Below are positions 1 to 7,186 of a DNA stretch of 31,493 nucleotides, piece after piece (the first letter of the stretch is position 1; each line of letters begins with the position of its first letter). The position numbers and the translations under genes are program-made. The DNA is from DATADF01 sp046263155 (GTDB taxonomy: Bacteria; Actinomycetota; CADDZG01; WHSQ01), in contig JBHELF010000073.1 in NCBI GenBank assembly GCA_046263155.1, forward strand, positions 1 through 31,493, in the 5' to 3' direction. Under the pieces are notes generated by a model. It made no database searches, was not told the origin of the DNA, and saw only the letters and a program-made list of their open reading frames with translations.

Positions 1-926
1 GAGTCGTTCAACGCCCGGTCGGGCTGCACGGCATCACGGCCGCGTACCGCGCGGCGCTCGAGCGAGGCGTTGATGAACTGGGATCCCGTGAAGCCGGGCT
101 GGTGCTCGGCCTGACGATAGGGGACACGAGCGGCCTCGGGCATGTCATCGTCGCAGACTTCCGAGCCGCGGGACTAGCCCACATCCTTGCGGTCTCCGGC
201 AGCAACGTGGCGATAATTCTGGCCGCGGTCCTCTTCGTCACACGAAGGACGACGGCGTGGTTTCGCCTGGCTTCGGGCTTGGTCGTTCTCTCGATGTACG
301 TGTTGGTCGTGGGCCCGGATCCATCCGTCTTGCGGGCCGCGGTTTCCGCTGTGGTTGTAATCGTCGCTTACGCAAGTGGTTTCCGAGCGCAGCCCCTCCA
401 TGCCCTCGGTCTGGCTCTTCTGATTCTGCTAACGCTGAGGCCTCAACTGTTCTTTGCCGCGGGACTTCACCTCTCCGTGGCCGCGACGGTCGGGATTCTG
501 CTCTGGACGGGACCTCTGGCGGAGCGCCTGCGCCGTCTCCCACGTGCGCTGCGTCTGGGCGCGGCCGCGACGCTGGCCGCCCAGGTGGGTGTGGCCCCCG
601 TGCTGATCGCAACATTCGGAGAGCTTTCGCTTGCTGGGCCTGCCGCGAACGCCCTCGCTCTTCCCGCCGTCGGTCCCGCGACGGTTCTCGGACTGGTCTC
701 GGGCGCGGTGGCGCTCGTGAACGTCGACGGAGCCCACTTCCTTGCCCGCGCGGCGCAGCCTTTCCTGCAATGGATTCTTTGGGTAGGAGAGACTTTCGGC
801 CAACCGACCTGGGCAAGCGTCTCGCTGCATAGGCTGTGGGCACTGCCGGTCGCGGTGATCCTGCTGCCGGCGATAGCGCGCGGGGTGACAAGATGTATTC
901 CCGTGGGGACGGGAGCGCGGGCCTAA
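1..926 (+). CDS. comEC: ComEC/Rec2-family DNA uptake channel, 5'-truncated by window edge
   Basis: The reading frame is open from base 3, so the gene begins before the window; about 307 residues are visible. ComEC forms the inner-membrane channel that passes single-stranded DNA during natural transformation. The family signature is clear just after the left edge: a GDTSGL motif, then DFRAAGLAHILAVSGSNVAI, which opens the Competence domain. Several hydrophobic segments follow, as expected for this polytopic domain. Many ComEC proteins carry a C-terminal metallo-beta-lactamase domain after the Competence domain, but this one stops right after the last membrane segment with a basic tail (TRCIPVGTG) and no HxHxDH motif. 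The stop TAA overlaps the next start (TAATG). The comEC-holA-rpsT-lepA order is the usual one. The family call is firm; competence itself is not shown. Confidence 0.88.
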   Translation, partial: VVQRPVGLHGITAAYRAALERGVDELGSREAGLVLGLTIGDTSGLGHVIVADFRAAGLAHILAVSGSNVAIILAAVLFVTRRTTAWFRLASGLVVLSMYVLVVGPDPSVLRAAVSAVVVIVAYASGFRAQPLHALGLALLILLTLRPQLFFAAGLHLSVAATVGILLWTGPLAERLRRLPRALRLGAAATLAAQVGVAPVLIATFGELSLAGPAANALALPAVGPATVLGLVSGAVALVNVDGAHFLARAAQPFLQWILWVGETFGQPTWASVSLHRLWALPVAVILLPAIARGVTRCIPVGTGARA

Positions 927-1120
927 TGCCGGAGTTTCGCTGGGGCTTTCGCGATGCTTCGGGGGCGGATGCCGGTTCCTCGCAGACCTTCGACAGCAAG
1001 GCACAGGCCGAGGAGTGGATGGGTCAAAATTGGGCCGATCTGCTGGCCGGTGGGACTGAAACCGTCACGCTGAAGTCGAACGGCGAGCACCTATACGAGA
1101 TGGGTCTCCGCGCGGAATGA
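926..1120 (+). CDS. small conserved actinobacterial-type protein (64 aa), function unknown
   Basis: This is a 64-residue soluble acidic protein between comEC and holA. The chosen ATG at 926 overlaps the comEC stop in a TAATG junction, and its own TGA overlaps the holA start in ATGA, so all three genes are probably translationally coupled. Longer in-frame starts exist (for example ATG 893) but would run back into comEC. The sequence has a WGFRDA segment, an AEEWMGQNWADLL helix and a VTLKSNGEHLYEMGL strand. It resembles a type of short actinobacterial protein with an aromatic N-terminus followed by an AEEW...W helix. That resemblance is from memory of family style, not a search. No catalytic motif is visible. 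Confidence 0.72.
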   Translation: MPEFRWGFRDASGADAGSSQTFDSKAQAEEWMGQNWADLLAGGTETVTLKSNGEHLYEMGLRAE

Positions 1121-2049
1121 CCAAACCCGTCTACCTCCTGCGCGGAGACGACTTCCTCGTCGACGAGGCCCTCGATGACCTGCGCCGCGAGCTCAAGTCC
1201 GATCCTCTGTCCGAAGTCGGTTTCGATTCGTCCGCCGACATGGCCGAGATCTTGACCGCGGTCCGAACTCCGTCGCTGCTGGCCGAGGGACGTCTCGTGG
1301 TCCTCCGGGATGCTCAAGGGCTCACCAAGGAACAAGCTGCAGCGATCGCCGACTATCTCGAGGAGCCGAGCTCGGGCTCCACGCTCGTGCTGACCGCAAG
1401 CGCGCGCAGCAAGGTGGACGACGCCGTGAAGCGGTCGGGGGCTGTGGTGGCCCTCGAGGCACCGCGCGGCAGGGCCTTGCTCACATGGGTGAAACAGCGC
1501 GCTGCAGCTCGTGATCTCAAGTTTGATGATCGCGCGGGCTGGAGTCTGATTGAGTCCGTCGGCGGCGAGCTACGGGATCTCGACGGAGCGCTGGAGCAGC
1601 TCCTGACCGGATTGGGGCCGGGGGCCAGAGTGAGCCAGCGAGACGTCCTCAATGCCTTCCCTCGACAGGCGGACGAGCGCATGTATGTGCTGACGGACGC
1701 GGTCGGCGATCGGCGACTGCCGCTTGCGATGACCGCCCTTCGAAGATTGCTGGATCAGGGCGACCATCCGCTGGTGCTTCTCGGGGCTCTCACCTCACAC
1801 GTCCGCCGAATGCTCGTTGCTCGAGCGGTTGCCCATCAAGGTTCGGGAGCGGTTGCCGACGCTCTGAGACTTCCGAGCTGGCGCGCCGAACGGCTGGCTC
1901 GGCAGGCACGCGCTTACAGAGAGGAAGAGTTGGTCGCCGCGATGGGCGTCCTCTCCGAGGTCGATCTCGAGTTGAAAGGAGATTGGCCCGCCGAGGCGGC
2001 CGAGGCCGCGCTCGAGAGCGCAGTCGTGCGAATCGTGTCGAGCGCTTAG
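1117..2049 (+). CDS. holA: DNA polymerase III subunit delta
   Basis: At 310 aa this has the usual length for the delta subunit of the clamp loader, which opens the beta sliding clamp and loads it on primed DNA. The N-terminus reads KPVYLLRGDDFLVDEALDDL, the typical HolA opening (YLLxGxDxFLxxEAL). There is a central SLLAEGRLVVLRDA segment and a C-terminal helical collar region including HPLVLLGALTSHVRRML, where HolA proteins carry a PxxLLxxLxxQ/HxR pattern. HolA has an AAA+-like fold but no functional Walker A, and none is seen. The ATG overlaps the stop of the upstream small gene by 4 nt. The gene is convergent with rpsT, only 4 bp away. Confidence 0.93.
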   Translation: MTKPVYLLRGDDFLVDEALDDLRRELKSDPLSEVGFDSSADMAEILTAVRTPSLLAEGRLVVLRDAQGLTKEQAAAIADYLEEPSSGSTLVLTASARSKVDDAVKRSGAVVALEAPRGRALLTWVKQRAAARDLKFDDRAGWSLIESVGGELRDLDGALEQLLTGLGPGARVSQRDVLNAFPRQADERMYVLTDAVGDRRLPLAMTALRRLLDQGDHPLVLLGALTSHVRRMLVARAVAHQGSGAVADALRLPSWRAERLARQARAYREEELVAAMGVLSEVDLELKGDWPAEAAEAALESAVVRIVSSA

Positions 2050-2053
2050 CTGA

Positions 2054-2305
2054 TTACGAGGACTTGAGGCGCCGCGCCAAGCGAGATTTCCGATTGGCGG
2101 CCTGGTTCTTGTGGATGACGCCCTTCGCGGCCGCCTTGTCCAGCGCCCGCGCGGCCTCTCGATACTGAGCCTCGGCGGTCTCGCCGCCCGCGTTCTCCAG
2201 GAACCGCTTGATCGAGGTCCGTAACGCCGAACGCGTCGACTTGTTGCGCTCGTGGCGAATTTCGTTTTGCCGATTGCGCTTTATCTGACTCTTGATATTG
2301 GCCAT
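2054..2305 (-). CDS. rpsT: 30S ribosomal protein S20
   Basis: This is an 83-aa, lysine/arginine-rich helical protein of normal S20 length; S20 binds 16S rRNA early in small-subunit assembly. It begins MANIKSQIKRNRQNEIRHER and carries the family's C-terminal LDKAAAKGVIHKNQAANRKS block, which is diagnostic. It lies on the opposite strand to its neighbours, convergent with holA and divergent from lepA, a common arrangement. The upstream 153 bp (2306-2458) would hold its promoter; on the minus strand a TATCCT hexamer occurs there but no good -35 was found. No strong Shine-Dalgarno is seen next to the ATG. Confidence 0.97.
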   Translation of the reverse strand: MANIKSQIKRNRQNEIRHERNKSTRSALRTSIKRFLENAGGETAEAQYREAARALDKAAAKGVIHKNQAANRKSRLARRLKSS

Positions 2306-2445
2306 GCGCGTGAATACCTATCTCTCAAACCGGTAATTCGAGCGGATTGCGGCGCCAGGATAACACTCGGTTTTCACCCTTTTTCACGTCCGTAGCTCAA
2401 CTTTTGGAGCCACCCCCCCGCCCCAATCTTCCTACTTGCCCCCGT

Positions 2446-2458
2446 TACGCTGGCGACG
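2446..2458 (+). promoter_or_regulatory. -10 hexamer of a probable leaderless lepA promoter
   Basis: TACGCT at 2446-2451 is followed by 7 nt and then the lepA ATG at 2459. No Shine-Dalgarno lies between. The spacing would put the transcription start at or next to the A of ATG. The same TANNNT-N6/7-start arrangement recurs at five other genes in this window. No convincing -35 box was found. Confidence 0.55.
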
Positions 2459-4273
2459 ATGGATCAAGCACATCAGCGCGCGATCGCGGTCATCGCACAC
2501 ATAGACCACGGCAAATCCACGCTCTCGGACCGCCTTCTGGAGCTGACCGGAACCGTTTCCCAGCGCGATATGCGCGAGCAGTACCTCGATCGCATGGACC
2601 TGGAACGGGAGCGCGGGATCACGATCAAGGCCGCGGCCGTGCGGATGGAATACCGCGCCAAGGACGGCGAGACGTATGAGATCAACCTCATCGATACACC
2701 CGGCCACGTCGATTTCGGTTACGAGGTGTCCCGGTCCCTGGCTGCCTGCGAGGGGGTTCTTTTGTTGGTCGACGCCGCTCAAGGTATAGAGGCGCAGACG
2801 CTCACAAACCTTTACCTGGCGGTCGACGCGGGGCTGCAGATCATTCCGGTTCTAAACAAGATCGATCTTCCGGCCGCGCAGCCAGCTAAGTACGCGGAGG
2901 AACTGGCGGCTCTGGTCGGATGTCCGGTGGGCGACGTCCACCTCATCTCCGCCAAGACGGGCGAGGGCGTCCCCGACCTGCTCGAGACGATCGTCTCCGA
3001 GATCCCACCCCCGAGCGGAGATCCACAAGCTCCGTTGCGCGCCCTTGTCTTCGATTCTGTTTACGACTCCTACCGCGGCGTCATCGCATCTCTGCGGGTC
3101 ATCCATGGATCCCTGGGGGCCCGCGAACCGATCCGCTTTATGGCCACCGACGTCGAGGCCGAGGCGGACGAGATCGGCATCCTCGCTCCCGACGCGATTC
3201 CGGTGAAGCGGCTCGACACGGGAGAGGTCGGCTATCTGATCGCAGGAATCAAAGAGGTCAGCCTGGCCAAGATCGGCGATACCGTGACGGCCGCGGGTCG
3301 AGCGGGAGCGACCGAGGCGCTACCGGGCTACCGCGAACCCAAACCCATGGTTTTTGCAGGCATCTATCCGGTGGAGGGCGACGATTTTCCGCTTCTGCGA
3401 GACGCGCTGGACAAGCTCAAGCTGAACGATGCGGCACTCGTATACGAGCCGGAGTCCTCGGGCGCATTGGGCTTCGGTTTCCGCTGTGGGTTCCTCGGGC
3501 TATTACACATGGACATCGTTCGCGAGCGTCTCGAACGAGAATTCGACCTGTCGCTGATTGCCACGGCTCCCTCCGTCGGCTATGAGGTAGAGCTCACCGA
3601 CGGCACGAAACGTGTGGTGCGCAATCCCACCGATATGCCGGAGGCCTCTCAGATCCAACAGGTCCTCGAACCGTACGTCTCGGTGATGATCGTCACGCCC
3701 TCGGAGTTCGTGGGGACCGTTATGCAGCTCTGCCAGGAACGGCGAGGCGAGTTAAAGGAGATGCACTACCTGTCCCCGGAACGAGTGGAGATCCGCTACC
3801 ACATACCGCTCGGCGAGATCATCTTCGACTTCTTCGATCAGTTGAAGAGCGGCACCCGCGGATACGCCTCGCTCGATTACGAACCCGTGGGATTCAATCC
3901 TTCGAATCTCGTGCGTGTGGATGTGCTCTTGAATCAGCAACCTGTCGATGCCTTCTCGACCATCGTGCATCGAGACAAGGCCTACGAGTACGGAAAGACG
4001 ATGACCGAGCGTCTTCGTACGCTGATACCACGTCAGCTTTTCGACGTGCCCATCCAGGCCGCGATCGGTTCACGCGTGATCGCCCGCGAGACGGTGAAGG
4101 CCAAGCGCAAGGACGTGCTCGCGAAGTGCTATGGCGGAGACATAACTCGCAAACGCAAGCTTCTTGAACGCCAGAAGGAAGGCAAGAAAAGGATGAAGCA
4201 GATCGGCGCGGTGGAGGTGCCGCAATCGGCTTTCATCGAGGCCCTGCGTATGGATTCCGGGAGCCCTAAGTGA
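2459..4273 (+). CDS. lepA: elongation factor 4 (LepA), ribosome back-translocating GTPase
   Basis: This 604-aa translational GTPase has standard LepA length. G-motifs are all present: AHIDHGKST near residue 14 (P-loop), ERGITIKA (switch I), DTPGHVDF (switch II), NKIDLPAA (G4) and a SAKTGEGV segment (G5). The LepA-specific C-terminal region follows, with GALGFGFRCGFLGLLHMDI and a basic tail (KCYGGDITRKRKLLERQKEG) that enters the ribosomal A site. LepA acts at the ribosome during translation or subunit assembly stress. The start is chosen at ATG 2459 because the P-loop then sits at the family's usual distance. It is divergent from rpsT and overlaps hemW by 3 nt. Confidence 0.98.
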   Translation: MDQAHQRAIAVIAHIDHGKSTLSDRLLELTGTVSQRDMREQYLDRMDLERERGITIKAAAVRMEYRAKDGETYEINLIDTPGHVDFGYEVSRSLAACEGVLLLVDAAQGIEAQTLTNLYLAVDAGLQIIPVLNKIDLPAAQPAKYAEELAALVGCPVGDVHLISAKTGEGVPDLLETIVSEIPPPSGDPQAPLRALVFDSVYDSYRGVIASLRVIHGSLGAREPIRFMATDVEAEADEIGILAPDAIPVKRLDTGEVGYLIAGIKEVSLAKIGDTVTAAGRAGATEALPGYREPKPMVFAGIYPVEGDDFPLLRDALDKLKLNDAALVYEPESSGALGFGFRCGFLGLLHMDIVRERLEREFDLSLIATAPSVGYEVELTDGTKRVVRNPTDMPEASQIQQVLEPYVSVMIVTPSEFVGTVMQLCQERRGELKEMHYLSPERVEIRYHIPLGEIIFDFFDQLKSGTRGYASLDYEPVGFNPSNLVRVDVLLNQQPVDAFSTIVHRDKAYEYGKTMTERLRTLIPRQLFDVPIQAAIGSRVIARETVKAKRKDVLAKCYGGDITRKRKLLERQKEGKKRMKQIGAVEVPQSAFIEALRMDSGSPK

Positions 4274-5460
4274 ATCAAATAGCTACTCGACCTGCCACGT
4301 CTGACTCGGGGAGGGATGGCCGATGGCTCGCCGATCCCGGATTCGGCGTCTACGTGCACATCCCCTTCTGTCGGCACCGGTGTCACTACTGCGACTTCAA
4401 TACGTACACCAAACAAGACGCGCTCTTCGATTCTTATGTCGATGCATTGATCGCGGACATGAAGCGCTCGGCCGCAAGCCTTCCGCGCGCCACGAGCGTG
4501 TTCTTCGGCGGAGGCACCCCGACGTTGCTCGCGCCTCGGCAGCTCATTGGGATTCTCGACACGGTGCGTCGACATATCGGAATAGAACCCGGCGCGGAGG
4601 TGACCGTCGAAGCCAACCCCGAGGGTCTCAGCGAAGAGACGTTCGAAGAACTTCTGGAGGGGGGCTTCAACCGCTTCTCCATCGGGGTCCAGTCGCTCGC
4701 CCCGGCCGTGCTCGCCGGGCTCGGCAGAGCCCATGCCGCCGAGACGGCGCTTGCCGCCGCAGCCGCGGCGCGGCGCGCGGGCGTCGTCGATCTGAACCTG
4801 GATCTGATCTACGGCTCGGTGTGGGAAACGGAGAGCGATTGGGCGGCGACGCTCGCGGGAGTTCTCGAGGCCGAGCCGGACCACCTCTCGGCCTACGCTC
4901 TCACGGTCGAGACCGCGACTCCCCTCGGCGCCGCGGTCGCGCAGGGCCGGGTCCATGACGTCGACCCAGACGTCCAGGCCGACCGCCACGAGGTCGCCGA
5001 CGAGGCACTGAGCGGAGCGGGTTTCGTACGTTACGAAGTGTCGAACTGGGCTCGACCCGGGCATTCCAGCCGGCACAATCTTCTTTATTGGTCCGCGGGG
5101 AACTACGCGGGATTCGGAGCAGGTGCCCATGGGCACTCGGGGGGCCTGCGGTACTGGAGGATCCGCCGCCCGGCCGATTTCATCGGCGCCGTCCGGTCCG
5201 GGGCCGACACCGTCGCGGGCTCGGAACTCATCGAAGGGGATCGCCGCGCCGCGGAGGCCCTCGTCTTGGGTCTGCGCCTGACCGACGGGGTCGATCTGAG
5301 CGGCTGGACGGAGCGGTTTGGGCAGGAGCCCCTGGCCCGGCGGTGGGGTTCGATCCAGGAGCTGCTCAAACTTGGCTTGGTCTGCTTGGAAAAGGACTAT
5401 CTTCGCGTTGTCCCCAAGAGGACAATGGTGTTGAGCGAGATCTTGGCTCGGCTGCTTTAG
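4270..5460 (+). CDS. hemW: HemW, radical SAM haem chaperone (coproporphyrinogen III oxidase-like)
   Basis: This 396-aa radical SAM protein starts at a GTG that overlaps the lepA TGA (GTGA), so it is translationally coupled. Cluster cysteines C34, C38 and C41 form CRHRCHYC, the Cx3Cx2C motif. FFGGGTPTLL, VEANPEG and RFSIGVQS follow in the standard order. HNLLYW and GFGAGAHG near residues 270-290 are typical HemW segments. HemW proteins lack the extra N-terminal residues of true HemN and act in haem insertion into respiratory enzymes; older annotations call them anaerobic coproporphyrinogen oxidases. Directly following lepA is its usual place. In many Actinomycetota hrcA comes soon after, but here about 8 kb of other genes intervene. 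Confidence 0.94.
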   Translation: MNQIATRPATSDSGRDGRWLADPGFGVYVHIPFCRHRCHYCDFNTYTKQDALFDSYVDALIADMKRSAASLPRATSVFFGGGTPTLLAPRQLIGILDTVRRHIGIEPGAEVTVEANPEGLSEETFEELLEGGFNRFSIGVQSLAPAVLAGLGRAHAAETALAAAAAARRAGVVDLNLDLIYGSVWETESDWAATLAGVLEAEPDHLSAYALTVETATPLGAAVAQGRVHDVDPDVQADRHEVADEALSGAGFVRYEVSNWARPGHSSRHNLLYWSAGNYAGFGAGAHGHSGGLRYWRIRRPADFIGAVRSGADTVAGSELIEGDRRAAEALVLGLRLTDGVDLSGWTERFGQEPLARRWGSIQELLKLGLVCLEKDYLRVVPKRTMVLSEILARLL

Positions 5461-5498
5461 ACCTCGGCGAAGGTTGCCGACATAGCTGGAGACTGCCT

Positions 5499-6680
5499 AT
5501 GTCGATATCTGCGCCACTCCCAACGGGAAGGGAGACGGCGGGGGCCAGGGACTTCTCACCAGGGGCCGACCGTCGCGCTTCCGACTTAATACTCGACCTC
5601 GCTCCGATGCAGGAGGCGGTCGACCTCCCTGATCTTTTCGCGGGGTTGGCTCGCGCCGTTTTGCGCATGATCCACGCCGATGCGTGTTCGGTGTCGCTGC
5701 TGGACGACGCAGGCTTGGTGCTGCGCGATGTGGGGGCCAGTGTCGCCGGCCGGAGTCGCCTTGCTCGTGTCGCCGGGGAACGCCGCCTCGTCGACTTCCC
5801 TCTCATCCAGGAAGTGTTGGAGAGCGATGCCGGCGCCGATGTCTCGGTCTCGGACGACGGTGACGACTCCGTCCATCGGGAGTTCGTGGCGAAATTTGGT
5901 TACTCCCGCGCTCTCGTATGTCGCATCAGCGTCGAGGGACAGCCGATCGGCATCGTCGAGGCCTTCCGCAAGGCAAACCGCGGCTTCCGCAGCGACGATC
6001 CCCACCAGATCCGCCTGCTGGCTTCGTTCGCGGCCAACTCCTATACACGAATCCGTCTGGCCTCCAGGCTCGAGTCTCACTACACCCAGACGCTCGGCGC
6101 GATCGCATCTGCTCTGGAGGCGAAAGATCCCTATACGCAGGCCCATACAAATCGCATTCGTGATCTTGCAATGGGTCTTGGTGTGGCCATGCAGATCCCA
6201 GGGGAGATCCGGCGCGCATTGAGCCTGGGCGCGATCCTGCACGACGTCGGCAAGATCGGAATCGCTGACTCGGTGCTCCTTAAGCCGGCGCCGTTGACGG
6301 ATCTCGAGTGGGAGGTGATGCGCGAGCATCCCGCCATCGGCGAAAAGATGTTGTCGGGAATCGAGTTCGTGCGACCGGCACTGCCCATAATCCGCAACCA
6401 CCATGAGCGGTGGGACGGGCGCGGGTATCCCGACAAATTGGAGGCAGAAGATATCCCGCTCGGCGCCCGCATCGTCGCCGTCTGCGACTCATTCGACGCC
6501 ATGACGAGCGACCGTCCTTACCGGAAAGCGATGAGTACCGAGCAAGCCTGCGAGGAACTTCTCAAGAACGCCGGCACGCAATTCGACCCGACGTGCGCGG
6601 CTCTACTTGTGGACGTAGTCAGCCACCTCGGCGATGAACATGTGGAGGAGAGGTTCGTCCGCTACGACAACGTCGAATAG
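5499..6680 (+). CDS. GAF-HD-GYP domain protein, probable c-di-GMP phosphodiesterase
   Basis: This is a 393-aa cytosolic protein. The ATG at 5499 is chosen because GGAG lies 7 nt upstream; the frame is open further upstream but that part overlaps hemW. Residues about 25-190 look like a GAF sensory domain (LARAVLRMIHADACSVSLLD, later GQPIGIVEAF). Residues about 200-370 are a complete HD-GYP domain: H248-D249 in HDVGKIGI, LLKPAPLTDLEWEVMREHP, H301-H302 in HHERWDGRGYP (GYP at 309-311), then ARIVAVCDSFDAMTSDRPYR. All metal-ligand and GYP residues appear intact, so c-di-GMP hydrolysis is the expected activity. No receiver or membrane domain is present, so the signal is probably a cytosolic small molecule. 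The 3' end overlaps the next gene by 47 nt. Confidence 0.88.
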   Translation: MSISAPLPTGRETAGARDFSPGADRRASDLILDLAPMQEAVDLPDLFAGLARAVLRMIHADACSVSLLDDAGLVLRDVGASVAGRSRLARVAGERRLVDFPLIQEVLESDAGADVSVSDDGDDSVHREFVAKFGYSRALVCRISVEGQPIGIVEAFRKANRGFRSDDPHQIRLLASFAANSYTRIRLASRLESHYTQTLGAIASALEAKDPYTQAHTNRIRDLAMGLGVAMQIPGEIRRALSLGAILHDVGKIGIADSVLLKPAPLTDLEWEVMREHPAIGEKMLSGIEFVRPALPIIRNHHERWDGRGYPDKLEAEDIPLGARIVAVCDSFDAMTSDRPYRKAMSTEQACEELLKNAGTQFDPTCAALLVDVVSHLGDEHVEERFVRYDNVE

Positions 6681-7164
6681 CTCGTCCAATCCTCGGCCTT
6701 ACATAGCCGTCATCGGCGCGGGCGAAAACGACAGGTGGGCCGAGGAACTTGCCGAGAAGGTGGGGGCGGAGCTTGCCGGCGGCGGTGCGGTACTTGTTTG
6801 CGGCGGCCTCGGCGGTGTCATGGAGGCTGCTTGTCGCGGTGCCAAGAAAGCTGGAGGAACGACAGTCGGGATTCTTCCCGACGCCTATCGTGAGCGCGCG
6901 AACGAATTCGTGGACGTCGCGGTCGCAACGGGCATGGGCGAAGCCCGCAACACGCTGATCGTCCGCACCGTCGACGCGGTCATCGCGATCGGAGGCGGCT
7001 TCGGCACCTTGTCCGAGATTGGATTCGCACTGAAAACAAACAAGCCCGTTGTGGGACTCGGCACCTGGGATCTGGCCAAAGAGGGCATGCAGGACCCGAT
7101 TGCTCGAGCTTCTACGGCGGGTGAGGCCGTGGCTCGGGCTCTAGACCTTGCCGGAAGGGGCTAG
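6634..7164 (+). CDS. SLOG/LOG-like Rossmann protein (TIGR00725-type)
   Basis: This is a 176-aa Rossmann-like protein. After a short polar N-terminus (about 20 Ser/Thr/Asn-rich residues) it reads YIAVIGAGE, LAGGGAVLVCGGLGGVMEAA, VGILPDA, GEARNTLIVRTVDAVIAIGG and GGFGTLSEIGFAL. The last corresponds to the PGGxGTxxE signature of lysine-decarboxylase-like LOG proteins, here with Gly in place of Pro. The pattern fits the TIGR00725/molybdenum-cofactor-carrier-like branch of the SLOG superfamily better than cytokinin-type LOG enzymes. SLOG domains bind nucleotide-derived ligands; substrate or ligand here is unknown. Only ATG 6634 or 6640 can start it without losing the Rossmann strand, so it overlaps the HD-GYP gene by 41-47 nt and is probably co-translated with it. 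Confidence 0.8.
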   Translation: MNMWRRGSSATTTSNSSSNPRPYIAVIGAGENDRWAEELAEKVGAELAGGGAVLVCGGLGGVMEAACRGAKKAGGTTVGILPDAYRERANEFVDVAVATGMGEARNTLIVRTVDAVIAIGGGFGTLSEIGFALKTNKPVVGLGTWDLAKEGMQDPIARASTAGEAVARALDLAGRG

Positions 7165-7186
7165 ACGCGGGAACCTAACTCCCGAG

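Noticed and set aside
238..999. 253-aa minus-strand frame opposite comEC
   Set aside because: Proline/arginine-rich translation typical of antisense frames in GC-rich DNA.
2050..2053. Terminator between convergent holA and rpsT
   Set aside because: The gap is only 4 bp and no stem-loop with a T tract is visible around it.
2392..2420. A tRNA-like stretch, GTAGCTCA followed by a GCTC/GAGC stem, upstream of lepA
   Set aside because: It mimics a tRNA D-arm, but no anticodon arm, T-arm (GGTTCGA) or acceptor pairing follows; the next bases are C-rich and then the lepA -10.
4129..5136. 335-aa open frame on the minus strand across the lepA/hemW junction
   Set aside because: It spans two certain genes on the other strand and has no motif of its own.
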